From NCBI GenBank assembly GCA_002494015.1, contig DLAR01000048.1, positions 1 to 48,928 on the forward strand: DNA of 48,928 nt, written 5' to 3'. Shown piece by piece: positions 8,733 through 17,018 of this stretch. The notes beneath the pieces are model-generated. The model was not told where the DNA came from. It ran no database searches and was given only the letters and a program-made list of their open reading frames with translations. The DNA is from Porphyromonadaceae bacterium UBA7042 (lineage in GTDB: Bacteria > Bacteroidota > Bacteroidia > Bacteroidales > Muribaculaceae). Position 1 is the first letter of the stretch. Each line of letters starts with the position of its first letter. The position numbers were made by a program, and so were the translations under genes.

Positions 8733-10415
8733 ATGATGGATACACCAGAAGCTACACCGCTGTTTGACCGACTGTTTGAAACAAGCTGGGAAGTGTGTAA
8801 CAAAATCGGCGGCATCTACACCGTGCTGTCAACCAAGGCCAAGACCCTTCAGAGATTATACAAGGACAAAACCATATTTATCGGCCCGGACGTATGGACC
8901 GCTGAGACACCCTCTCCGTGGTTTACCGAGTGTCGCGTTCATGGACTTTCAGGCTGGGCGTCGAAAGCCAAGCTGCCCGAAGGCGTTTCAGTGCGTGTGG
9001 GTCGTTGGGAAATTCCGGGACGCCCCGTCGCCATCTTGGTAAAATTTGACGGAATGTATGCCGTCAAAAATGAGTTTTACGGCGAAATGTGGAACCGCTA
9101 CGGGGTAGACTCTCTCCACGCCTACGGCGACTATGACGAAGGATGTGCGTTTGCCCACGCTGCCGGCATCGTGATCGAGAGCATTGTCAACACTCTCGGG
9201 AAAGACACGGACCGCACCATCGCTCACTTTGACGAATGGACCACCGGTATGGGACTACTTTATATAAAGTGGAAACTTCCGCAAGTCGGGACTGTCTTCA
9301 CCACCCACGCCACCAGCATCGGCCGCAGCATCTGCGGCAACAACAAGCCCCTTTATGACTATCTGAAAAATTATAACGGCGACCAGATGGCCCGCGAGCT
9401 TAACATGGAGGCGAAACACTCGCTCGAAAAAGCCGCAGCCCATCAGGCCGACTGCTTCACTACCGTCAGCGAGATTACGGCCATCGAGTGCGAGCAACTG
9501 CTTGAACGCCGCCCCGACGTTGTGACCCCCAACGGATTTGAACGCGACTTTGTTCCCCCGACAGCAAAGAAATTCAACGAGGCACGCGCCGCCGCCCGCG
9601 AGAAACTGCTCAACGCGGCATCATCGCTGACCGGACTGAAATTTGCCGACGACTCGTTTATCGTCATCACAAGCGGCCGCTGCGAATACCGCAACAAGGG
9701 TCTCGACGTGTTCCTCGATGTGATGAACCATCTTGATTCCACCAAGCTGTGCCGCAACGTCATCGCGTTTGTCATGGTTCCGGCTTGGGCCAAGGAGCCG
9801 CGCGCCGACCTCAAGGCCGCTATGGGCAAGAAACGCAAATCGCGCCTCGACGACCCGGTTATCACCCACTGGCTCAACAACCCCGACAGCGACCCGGTTA
9901 TCAACCGCATCCACGGCATCGGGTTCAAGAACAGCGGAATCAGCACCGACGAAGTCACGATGATATACGTCCCCTGCTACCTCAACAGCAACGACGGTAT
10001 TTTTGACAAAAGCTATTATGACCTTCTCATCGGAGCTGACGCCACCGTTTTCCCGAGCTATTACGAGCCGTGGGGTTACACCCCGCTTGAAAGCGTTGCC
10101 TTCGGAGTTCCGACAGTCACCACGTCACTCTCGGGATTCGGACAATGGATTCTTCAGGCATTTGACAATTATTTTGAAGAATGTGGCGTGAATGTCATCG
10201 GCCGCAACGATTCCAACTATGACGGTGTGGTCGAGAGCATCGCTCACTCGATTGAATACCTGACCTGTGCCGACGACGAGACGCTTGCCAAAATCCACCT
10301 CGCCGCCATTGCCACAGCCGATGCGGCATCGTGGACCAACTTTATCAAATTTTATGAAATAGCCTACGGAATCGCTCTGTCAGGCAAAAAACAGCAAGTC
10401 AATATCAACCAGTAA
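8733..10415 (+). CDS. glycogen/starch synthase, GT3-like (eukaryote-type GYS family)
   Basis: 560-residue glycosyltransferase that extends alpha-1,4-glucan chains. The N-terminal donor-binding motif is KIGGIYTV (about residues 24-31), the GT3 form rather than the KTGGL of classical GlgA. A conserved THATSIGR stretch follows. The catalytic double-Glu region is YEPWGYTPLESVAFGVPTVT (about 443-462). Bacteroidales typically carry this shortened relative of animal and yeast glycogen synthase. There are two possible ATG starts (8733 and 8736), differing by one residue. The phosphorylase gene follows after 15 bases, so synthesis and breakdown of storage glycogen are encoded together. Assignment is firm. 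Confidence 0.92.
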   Translation: MMDTPEATPLFDRLFETSWEVCNKIGGIYTVLSTKAKTLQRLYKDKTIFIGPDVWTAETPSPWFTECRVHGLSGWASKAKLPEGVSVRVGRWEIPGRPVAILVKFDGMYAVKNEFYGEMWNRYGVDSLHAYGDYDEGCAFAHAAGIVIESIVNTLGKDTDRTIAHFDEWTTGMGLLYIKWKLPQVGTVFTTHATSIGRSICGNNKPLYDYLKNYNGDQMARELNMEAKHSLEKAAAHQADCFTTVSEITAIECEQLLERRPDVVTPNGFERDFVPPTAKKFNEARAAAREKLLNAASSLTGLKFADDSFIVITSGRCEYRNKGLDVFLDVMNHLDSTKLCRNVIAFVMVPAWAKEPRADLKAAMGKKRKSRLDDPVITHWLNNPDSDPVINRIHGIGFKNSGISTDEVTMIYVPCYLNSNDGIFDKSYYDLLIGADATVFPSYYEPWGYTPLESVAFGVPTVTTSLSGFGQWILQAFDNYFEECGVNVIGRNDSNYDGVVESIAHSIEYLTCADDETLAKIHLAAIATADAASWTNFIKFYEIAYGIALSGKKQQVNINQ

Positions 10416-10430
10416 CATAATTCCTATTAC

Positions 10431-12992
10431 ATGAAACTACCTGTAAGCAACACAAATGCTCCCGCGTGGCGTGACATCACTGTCAAGGCCCATCTCCCCG
10501 AAGCATTGAAACCGCTCGAAGTACTGTGCCGCAACCTGTGGTGGGTGTGGAACAGCGAAGGTAAAACTCTTTTCCGCGACCTCAACCCCGACTTGTGGCG
10601 CGCAACCGGCGAAAACCCCGTTGTCCTGCTTCAGCAGCTCTCGTCAGAACGACTTGACGAAATCATGGCTGATTCAGACATGATGGACCGCATCGCTCGC
10701 GTGTATGACTCGTTCAAAGAATATATGGCCAAGCCGATGCGCAAGGACATTCCTTCCGTATCTTATTTCTCGATGGAATACGGACTCTGCAACTGCCTGA
10801 AGATATACTCGGGCGGCCTCGGAGTGCTTGCCGGCGACTATATCAAGGAAGCTTCTGACAGCTGTGTCGACATGACCGCCGTCGGCTTCCTCTACCGCTA
10901 TGGCTACTTTACCCAGACCCTCAGCGTCGACGGCCAGCAGATAGCCAACTACGAAGCCCAGAACTTCAACCAGCTCCCCATCGAGCAGGTACTTGACGAA
11001 AACGGACACCCCGTCATCCTCGAAGTGCCCTTCCCCGGCCGCATCATCTACAGCCACATCTGGCGCGTGAACGTGGGCCGCATGAAACTGTATCTGATGG
11101 ACACCGACTTTGACACGAACAGCGAGTTTGACCGCCCCATCACCCACCAGCTTTACGGCGGTGACTGGGAAAACCGCATCAAGCAGGAATACCTCCTCGG
11201 CATCGGCGGTGTGCTCATGCTCAAAAAACTCGGTATCAACTCCAAGCTGTATCATGCCAACGAAGGCCACGCAGCCCTGCTGAACCTCCAGCGTCTCGTC
11301 GATTATGTACAGGATGAGAAGCTCGACTTCCAGACTGCCCTCGAGCTCGTGCGCGCATCGTCGCTCTATACCGTCCACACCCCCGTGCCCGCAGGCCACG
11401 ACTACTTCGACGAAGGTCTCGCCCACAAATATCTCAACGAATTCCCCGGCCGCCTCGGCATAAGCTGGCAGGAACTCATGGACATGGGCCGCGAGAACCC
11501 CGAAAGTCAGGAACGTTTCTCAATGAGCGTATTTGCCCTCAACACCTGTCAGGAAGCCAACGGTGTCAGCTGGCTCCACGGCGAAGTCTCCAAAAAGATG
11601 TTTGCCGGAATCTGGAAAGGCTACACTTGGGAAGAGAGCCATGTAGGCTACGTCACCAACGGTGTCCACATGCCCACATGGGCCGCTTCGGAATGGAAAG
11701 CGTTCTACGGCGACAAGCTCGGCGAGCAGGTATTCTCCCACCAGAGCGACCCGGCTGCATGGGATGGCATCTTCAAGGTAAAAGATGAAGAAATCTGGAA
11801 CATGCGCATGACGATGAAGAACAAATTCATCAACTTCGTGCGCCGCGACTTCAAGGAAAAATGGCTTGCCAACCAAGGCGACCCCTCGGCTGTCATCAAG
11901 ATTCTTGAAAAAATCAACCCCAACGCGCTGATTATCGGCTTTGCCCGCCGCTTTGCCACCTATAAGCGCGCCCACCTTCTCTTTACCGACCTTGACCGCC
12001 TCGCCCGCATCGTCAACAACGAGCAGTTCCCCGTACAGTTCATCTTCTCGGGCAAGGCTCACCCCGCCGACGGTGCCGGACAGGGCCTCATCAAGCGCAT
12101 CATGGAAATCTCGCGCATGCCGCAGTTCCAAGGCAAGATTATCTTCCTTGAAGACTACAACATGATTGTAGCCAAGCGCCTCGTGACCGGTGTCGACATC
12201 TGGCTCAACACCCCGACCCGTCCCCTTGAGGCATCGGGAACATCGGGCGAAAAGGCCGAGATGAACGGCGTGCTTAACTTCTCGGTTCTTGACGGATGGT
12301 GGTATGAAGGATTCCGCAAGGACGAACAGGCCGGTTGGGCCCTTACTGACAAGCGCACCTATACCGACCAGTCACAGCAGGACAAACTTGACGCTGCCAC
12401 AATCTACTCGATGCTCGAAAACGAGATAATCCCCTTGTACTTCGCAAAGAACTCCAAGGGTTACTCTCCCGAATGGATTCAGTATATCAAGCGTTCAATC
12501 GGTCACATCGCACCCCACTACACCATGCAGCGCATGATCGAGGACTACATCACCCGTTTCTACAACAAGGAAGCCAAGCGTTTTGACCACCTCGCGGCCA
12601 ACAATAACGCCGTAGCTCACGAAATTGTGGCTTGGAAAGAGAAAGTCGCAGCAGCTTGGGACGGAATCAAGGTTCTTGATGTCAAGACCGACCAAGATGT
12701 CCACACTAACGCCAACACCGGCGAGACCTTGACTACCACCATCAAGCTCGACACCAACGGCCTCGGTCGCTCGATCGCTGTCGAACTCGTCATTGACCGC
12801 GTTGAAAACGGACAGATTAACCGCTGGAAATCTATTCCATTCGAGATTAAGAGCGAAGACGGCAGCACCGTGACTTACGAAGTCTCGGGACAACTCCGCG
12901 ACCCGGGAGTGTTCCGCTACAGCTACCGCATCTATCCCACTAATCCCGAACTGCCCCACCGCCAAGACTTTGCATTTGTGCGCTGGATTTAA
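10431..12992 (+). CDS. glgP: alpha-glucan phosphorylase (GT35, TIGR02094 type)
   Basis: 853-residue cytoplasmic enzyme releasing glucose-1-phosphate from glycogen. The N-terminus holds a DUF3417-like region (LEVLCRNLWWVWNSEGKTL, about 28-46), typical of the short bacterial glucan phosphorylases. Substrate and PLP regions include YSGGLGVLAGDY, NEGHAALL and the PLP-lysine segment EASGTSGEKAEMNGVLN (lysine near residue 607). A beta-rich C-terminal extension (about 760-853) lies beyond the catalytic core; its role is unknown. It sits 15 bases after glycogen synthase and ends just before a strong terminator. Confidence 0.92.
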   Translation: MKLPVSNTNAPAWRDITVKAHLPEALKPLEVLCRNLWWVWNSEGKTLFRDLNPDLWRATGENPVVLLQQLSSERLDEIMADSDMMDRIARVYDSFKEYMAKPMRKDIPSVSYFSMEYGLCNCLKIYSGGLGVLAGDYIKEASDSCVDMTAVGFLYRYGYFTQTLSVDGQQIANYEAQNFNQLPIEQVLDENGHPVILEVPFPGRIIYSHIWRVNVGRMKLYLMDTDFDTNSEFDRPITHQLYGGDWENRIKQEYLLGIGGVLMLKKLGINSKLYHANEGHAALLNLQRLVDYVQDEKLDFQTALELVRASSLYTVHTPVPAGHDYFDEGLAHKYLNEFPGRLGISWQELMDMGRENPESQERFSMSVFALNTCQEANGVSWLHGEVSKKMFAGIWKGYTWEESHVGYVTNGVHMPTWAASEWKAFYGDKLGEQVFSHQSDPAAWDGIFKVKDEEIWNMRMTMKNKFINFVRRDFKEKWLANQGDPSAVIKILEKINPNALIIGFARRFATYKRAHLLFTDLDRLARIVNNEQFPVQFIFSGKAHPADGAGQGLIKRIMEISRMPQFQGKIIFLEDYNMIVAKRLVTGVDIWLNTPTRPLEASGTSGEKAEMNGVLNFSVLDGWWYEGFRKDEQAGWALTDKRTYTDQSQQDKLDAATIYSMLENEIIPLYFAKNSKGYSPEWIQYIKRSIGHIAPHYTMQRMIEDYITRFYNKEAKRFDHLAANNNAVAHEIVAWKEKVAAAWDGIKVLDVKTDQDVHTNANTGETLTTTIKLDTNGLGRSIAVELVIDRVENGQINRWKSIPFEIKSEDGSTVTYEVSGQLRDPGVFRYSYRIYPTNPELPHRQDFAFVRWI

Positions 12993-13011
12993 TAACGTAT
13001 AAAATCTGATT

Positions 13012-13050
13012 AAGGCCGTGTCACGGAGAATTCGTGACACGGCCTTTTTT
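13012..13050 (+). terminator. Rho-independent terminator after the glycogen operon
   Basis: Perfect 14-bp stem (arms 13012-13025 and 13033-13046) with a 7-base loop, followed by a T run to 13050. It ends the glycogen synthase/phosphorylase unit. Confidence 0.9.
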
Positions 13051-13059
13051 ATGTCGCGG

Positions 13060-13093
13060 TTGTAGAAATCTCATGATTTTTGTTTAAATTTGC
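13060..13093 (+). promoter_or_regulatory. Bacteroidetes-type promoter of the PUL regulator
   Basis: The -7 box TAAATTTGC is at 13085-13093. A partial -33 element TTG(T) starts at 13060. The predicted start near 13099 gives a leader of about 35 bases before the regulator ATG at 13135. Confidence 0.5.
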
Positions 13094-13134
13094 AACAAGA
13101 TAATAGCCTTACACCTTGAATCGGGAAAATATAC

Positions 13135-15180
13135 ATGCGTCTGAAACGATTTATTTTCATAATACTGACCATAATATCAATCCTTGCAAACCCTCTTTCT
13201 GCCCAACAGTTCAGAGGGTTGACAGTGGATGACGGCCTCTCTGACTTGGTTGTCAACACGATTTATAAAGACTCGGCGGGATATGTGTGGCTCGGAACCG
13301 GAGCGTCACTCGACCGCTTTGACGGCATGAGAGTCAAGCGTTACGGCATTCCCGGCACGGCAATACACCAGCAGCGTGTCAATGCCATCACCGAGACGGC
13401 CGACGGCCGTCTGTGGATAGGCAACAACGAAGGGATTTTCTCTCTCAGTGACGACGGATCGGCACTGAATCGCGTGGCAAGCGACCGGATCATGTTCCGC
13501 GTAAACTCGCTCTACCCGAGCGGAGACACTCTGTATATCGGAACGGAACGAGGATTGTTTCTGCTCAACACCCGTAACAACCGGTTGGGACATGTAGTCC
13601 CTTCACGCGACGTGATGTCACGGTTAAACATTGTCTATGCCATCGAGGAAGACCCCGCCGAGAAAGGAAGCCTGTGGCTTGCCACCCCGGCAGGACTCCT
13701 TCACAGCGATGCCGCGGGACAACGCCTCGAACTGGAACGCTTTCCCGACCGCGAGGAAATACCCGTCAACGACATCGCCATCGAAAACAACATTATCTAT
13801 ATCGCCACGGCAAGCAAGGGCATAATGACATTTGACACAGACACTCACGAATACAGCCGCTATATTGACCTCGGAAGCAGCGTTATAACGGCACTCGCCC
13901 CGACGGGTAACGGGTTGCTGTATGCCGCAACTGACGGGAGCGGCATACATCTAATCTCAACGCGCCGGCGCAAAGTCGTGTCAACCATAGACCGCGGCAC
14001 TTCTGATAAAAACGAAAGAAAACTGCGCTCCAACTCTGTCTATTCCCTGCTGGTCGACCCGGCCGGACAGATGTGGGTAGGATATTACCAAGGAGGCATC
14101 GACTACACCCTGTTTCAGCGCGACTTAGTGGAAACATATAAGGCTGACGACCTCCTGAACACATCAGGGATGACAGTCAGAGCCCTCGGGATGCACGGTA
14201 GCGAAAAACTGATAGGCACCCGCGAAGGTCTATACTATGTCGATTCCTCACGGGGGGCAAGCGCGAGATTCACCACTCCCGACGATATGCGCGCCAGCAT
14301 GGTATTCACCATCATGCGCGATGCCGCCGACGGCCGCTACTATGTGGGCACCTATGGCGGAGGTATATATATATTCAACCCGGCCAACATGTCACTTATC
14401 GACTTTGCCGCTGCCAAAGAGTTGAGCAACAGCAACATTTTTGTCATCACAACCGACAATGAAGGCACCATGTGGGTCGGGACTTCCAGCGGAATATACT
14501 GCTACCGCAACGGTGTGGAAACGGCTCATTACACTGACTCCAACTCACGCCTGCTCCGTGGAAACGTCTATGAAATCTATTTCGACTCGGCCGGGCGCGG
14601 ATGGATATGCACCGAGACAGGCGTATGCGTCTACAACGGCAGCGAGATACGCGACGACAGTTTCCCCAACGGATTCATAAACCATGACAAAATAAGAGAG
14701 GTCTACGAGGACAGCAATCACAATCTGTGGTTTATGCCCGACCGGGGAGCAGTCACAAGGGCCAACATGGAACTGACCGAATGGCAAACCGTCACGGTAG
14801 ATCCCAAAAGCAATACTCCCGGCGCGGGATTCATAATCGAGGACAACGACAACCATGTGTGGTTCGGCACAAGCGACGGACTGAGCTACATCGACAAAGA
14901 CGGCATATTGCGCCCTCTGACCTATGCCGACGGTGTACCCTCCCCCATTTTCACACTGATGAACCCGATGATGGATGAGAACGGTGATTTGTGGCTCGGA
15001 AATTCCGACGGCCTGCTCAGAATCGACACTTCCCGGCTCGACGAGGAAACCGGGCCGAAGCACCGCCCCGTAGTAACTGATGTCATTGTCAACGGCAAGA
15101 GTGTCATGGCCGTCGACCCGCGCCGCGCTACGGCGCGACCTCGACGGAGAACCCGTCGAGGTCGCGAGACTGACCGGTGA
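13135..15180 (+). CDS. PUL regulator, sensor half: two-component-regulator propeller (frameshifted)
   Basis: 681 residues in this frame. A signal peptide or anchor (LKRFIFIILTIISILANPLSAQ) is followed by repeated beta-propeller blades of the Reg_prop type (YVWLGTG, LWIGNN, MWVGYY, MWVGTSS, HVWFGTSDG, LWLGNSDG), as in sensors of Bacteroides hybrid two-component systems. The true protein continues into a Y_Y_Y domain. In this sequence the frame is lost near 15119-15137, and the last 20 or so residues (from about DPRRATARPRR) are out-of-frame sequence ending at a TGA. The next frame resumes the expected domains at 15131-15170. So this is the periplasmic part of a single gene ending at 15937, broken by a one-base insertion or a two-base loss. 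It may be a real mutation, a sequencing error in a GC-rich hairpin, or less likely programmed frameshifting. Confidence 0.85.
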   Translation: MRLKRFIFIILTIISILANPLSAQQFRGLTVDDGLSDLVVNTIYKDSAGYVWLGTGASLDRFDGMRVKRYGIPGTAIHQQRVNAITETADGRLWIGNNEGIFSLSDDGSALNRVASDRIMFRVNSLYPSGDTLYIGTERGLFLLNTRNNRLGHVVPSRDVMSRLNIVYAIEEDPAEKGSLWLATPAGLLHSDAAGQRLELERFPDREEIPVNDIAIENNIIYIATASKGIMTFDTDTHEYSRYIDLGSSVITALAPTGNGLLYAATDGSGIHLISTRRRKVVSTIDRGTSDKNERKLRSNSVYSLLVDPAGQMWVGYYQGGIDYTLFQRDLVETYKADDLLNTSGMTVRALGMHGSEKLIGTREGLYYVDSSRGASARFTTPDDMRASMVFTIMRDAADGRYYVGTYGGGIYIFNPANMSLIDFAAAKELSNSNIFVITTDNEGTMWVGTSSGIYCYRNGVETAHYTDSNSRLLRGNVYEIYFDSAGRGWICTETGVCVYNGSEIRDDSFPNGFINHDKIREVYEDSNHNLWFMPDRGAVTRANMELTEWQTVTVDPKSNTPGAGFIIEDNDNHVWFGTSDGLSYIDKDGILRPLTYADGVPSPIFTLMNPMMDENGDLWLGNSDGLLRIDTSRLDEETGPKHRPVVTDVIVNGKSVMAVDPRRATARPRRRTRRGRETDR

Positions 15181-15937
15181 CCACCGCAACATCACATTTC
15201 AAGTCTCTGACCTGATTTACACGTCACCTGAACAGGCCGTTTACGAATATCGGCTCGACGGTGTGGACAAAGAGTGGAAATCAATCGTCGGAAAGTCAGA
15301 AATAAGCTATTTTGACCTGTCACCGGGCAGCTACAAATTCCATTTGCGCCACACTGGCGCGCCCGATACAGAGACAATAACGGCGTTTACAATAGAACGG
15401 ACAACCAATTATCCCCTGTTGATAATGGGACTGATGCTGATAGCTGTCAGCGGAGCAGCCATATACCTGTGGATACGTCATAAACGCACTTTGAGAAAAA
15501 TGATTTCGACCCGGGGAGACGGACCCGCGGCCTCGGGCGAACACACAGAAACAGCTGAAAAAGAGAAATACAAAACGACCCGCGTCAGCAATGAAGAATG
15601 TCGCCGCATGCTCTCACGCCTTGACCGGCTGATGAAAGAAAACCGCTCCTACACCAATCCTGACCTTAAAATCGCCGATCTCGCAGAGACTCTCGGTGTC
15701 AGTCCCCATTCCCTGTCATTTCTATTCAACCAGTATCTGGACAAGAGCTACTATGACTACGTCAACGAATACCGTGTCAAGGAATTCAAGGTTCTTATAG
15801 ACGCTGGAGGCAATGAACGATACACCCTCACCGCCATGAGTGAAATGTGCGGGTTCAGCTCGCGCGCGTCCTTCTTCCGCCATTTCAAGAAACTGACCGG
15901 AATCACCCCCAACGAATATATAAAACAACAACGGTAA
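15080..15937 (+). CDS. PUL regulator, output half: Y_Y_Y domain, membrane segment, AraC HTH
   Basis: Continuation of the propeller sensor in the +1 frame. Genuine homology begins at about DLDGEPVEV (15137 onward); the first residues of this open frame are spurious. The Y_Y_Y domain (about 20-105, ending YKFHLRHTG) is followed by a membrane segment (about 113-133, LLIMGLMLIAVSGAAIYLWI), a cytoplasmic linker, and a C-terminal AraC-type HTH (about 185-285, DLAETLGVSPHSLSFLF and MCGFSSRASFFRHFKK). No histidine kinase or receiver domain lies between the membrane and the HTH. The whole protein would therefore be a one-piece transmembrane transcription factor rather than a full hybrid two-component system. 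It probably controls the SusC/D locus downstream. Confidence 0.85.
   Translation: MSLSTARVSWPSTRAALRRDLDGEPVEVARLTGDHRNITFQVSDLIYTSPEQAVYEYRLDGVDKEWKSIVGKSEISYFDLSPGSYKFHLRHTGAPDTETITAFTIERTTNYPLLIMGLMLIAVSGAAIYLWIRHKRTLRKMISTRGDGPAASGEHTETAEKEKYKTTRVSNEECRRMLSRLDRLMKENRSYTNPDLKIADLAETLGVSPHSLSFLFNQYLDKSYYDYVNEYRVKEFKVLIDAGGNERYTLTAMSEMCGFSSRASFFRHFKKLTGITPNEYIKQQR
15119..15166 (+). repeat. two overlapping GC-rich hairpins at the regulator frameshift
   Basis: Hairpin 1 has 7-bp arms (15119-15125 and 15131-15137) around CGCTA. Hairpin 2 has perfect 14-bp arms (15134-15147 and 15153-15166) around AGAAC. They share 15134-15137, so only one can form at a time. The reading-frame break maps exactly here. 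Confidence 0.8.
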
Positions 15938-16416
15938 ACGGGTGGCTGATGATGTGGCATTGCAACCAATCATTTCTCTCCGCCGGGTCACTAACATCCC
16001 CGCTTTTTCAATTTCGACACTATTTACAACAACTATAATTGAGGAATATACCAATCGACGTGAATCCAAAACTACAATTTTTGTGTCATCACGCACCCGT
16101 GTCGTTCTGTCATCTTCCCGGGGAGACATCGGACACGCCGAGGAGCAAAACGTTATTACAGTTAACATTTTCACCCCTATACATAACTTCAAATAGTCTC
16201 AAATTATTATGATACAACTAATCTCAATTTCTTAAATAACTATATCTCAAAATATTACATCGTCATATATCTATATTAATAAGATGAGATAGAACCACAG
16301 GGTAAAAAGTTGTCTTGGTGGGAAAATGAAGATAATTTTGCATCGTGTCAATCGCCTCTAAATGGGTGAACGACCCGGATTAGCACCATTAACTATTCAC
16401 ACCTTTTTACCAAGTC
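15938..16416. other. intergenic region between the regulator and the ECF sigma gene
   Basis: 479 bases without a convincing gene. The short open frames here lack family resemblance. The second half (from about 16150) is AT-rich. I see no clear terminator for the regulator; a GC-rich imperfect dyad near 16100-16135 has no T run. A -7 box lies at 16334-16341 before the sigma gene. Confidence 0.6.
16310..16342 (+). promoter_or_regulatory. promoter of the ECF sigma gene / SusC operon
   Basis: The -7 box TAATTTTGC is at 16334-16342, with a partial -33 element TTGT at 16310-16313. A start near 16348 would give a leader of about 70 bases. Confidence 0.5.
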
Positions 16417-16932
16417 ATGGAAAACTTTTCATCCTCACGCAACAGCCTGATTTCAGACTGCTACATGGCTACCCACAACAAAATCGAGCGATTCATCGGC
16501 CAGCGCGTCAACGATGCCTGCGATGCCGAGAATCTCACGCAGGATGTATACCTGAAACTTCTTGAATATGACAAGGAGCTGACTGCCGATACCATCACAT
16601 CGCTTGTCTACACTATCGCGCGCAACATCGTAAACGATTACCTCCGCCACGCCTACCGCACCGGGGCCGTCAAGGAATACCTGCGTGAAAACTCATTGCT
16701 GTATTCAACCGACATCGAGGCCGAAGTCAGCGCGCGCGATATTGCCGTCATGGAACGCTCATGCGTTGAGCGGTTGCCGCGCCAGCGACGTATAATATAT
16801 GTGATGTCCCGATATTTCGAGAAATCTATAGCCGATATTTCAACACGCCTGTCACTGTCGACACGCACTGTCGAGAACCACCTCCGCATGGGGCGGCGCG
16901 ATGTCAGAGAGTATCTTGCGATGGTGATATAG
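16417..16932 (+). CDS. ECF-type RNA polymerase sigma-70 factor
   Basis: 171-residue ECF sigma factor. Region 2 is seen in CDAENLTQDVYLKLLEY and LVYTIARNIVNDYLRH (about 25-80). Region 4 is VERLPRQRRIIYVMSRYFEKSIADISTRLSLSTRTVENHL (about 113-155). In Bacteroidetes PULs such factors usually sit beside a FecR-type anti-sigma gene and a SusC with an N-terminal STN domain. Here neither is present: the next gene, 86 bases on, is a SusC without an STN domain. The signalling route is therefore unclear; the factor may be controlled by expression alone or by the upstream AraC-type regulator. Confidence 0.9.
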   Translation: MENFSSSRNSLISDCYMATHNKIERFIGQRVNDACDAENLTQDVYLKLLEYDKELTADTITSLVYTIARNIVNDYLRHAYRTGAVKEYLRENSLLYSTDIEAEVSARDIAVMERSCVERLPRQRRIIYVMSRYFEKSIADISTRLSLSTRTVENHLRMGRRDVREYLAMVI

Positions 16933-16950
16933 CCGACAACGGCCTGATAC

Positions 16951-16965
16951 ATGGCATTATGCCAT
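16951..16965. promoter_or_regulatory. 15-bp palindrome before susC (operator candidate)
   Basis: ATGGCATTATGCCAT has perfect 7-bp arms around a central T. It lies 54-68 bases upstream of the SusC start codon, in the only gap between the sigma gene and the PUL structural genes. No T run follows, so it is more like a protein-binding site than a terminator. Confidence 0.4.
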
Positions 16966-17018
16966 AAAACAGAGTGAATTAATCCCTTAAATAATAACCT
17001 AAATCCACAGTAACATTT

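Noticed and set aside
13135..15937. Programmed ribosomal frameshifting in the regulator
   Set aside because: No slippery heptamer is seen before the hairpins and fusion of sensor and HTH through +1 shifting has no precedent known to me; sequencing error or mutation is simpler, though kept as a finding to check.
15942..16196. 84-codon plus-strand open frame after the regulator
   Set aside because: No homology that I recognise, no good start context, and low-complexity Thr/Ile-rich sequence; probably chance.
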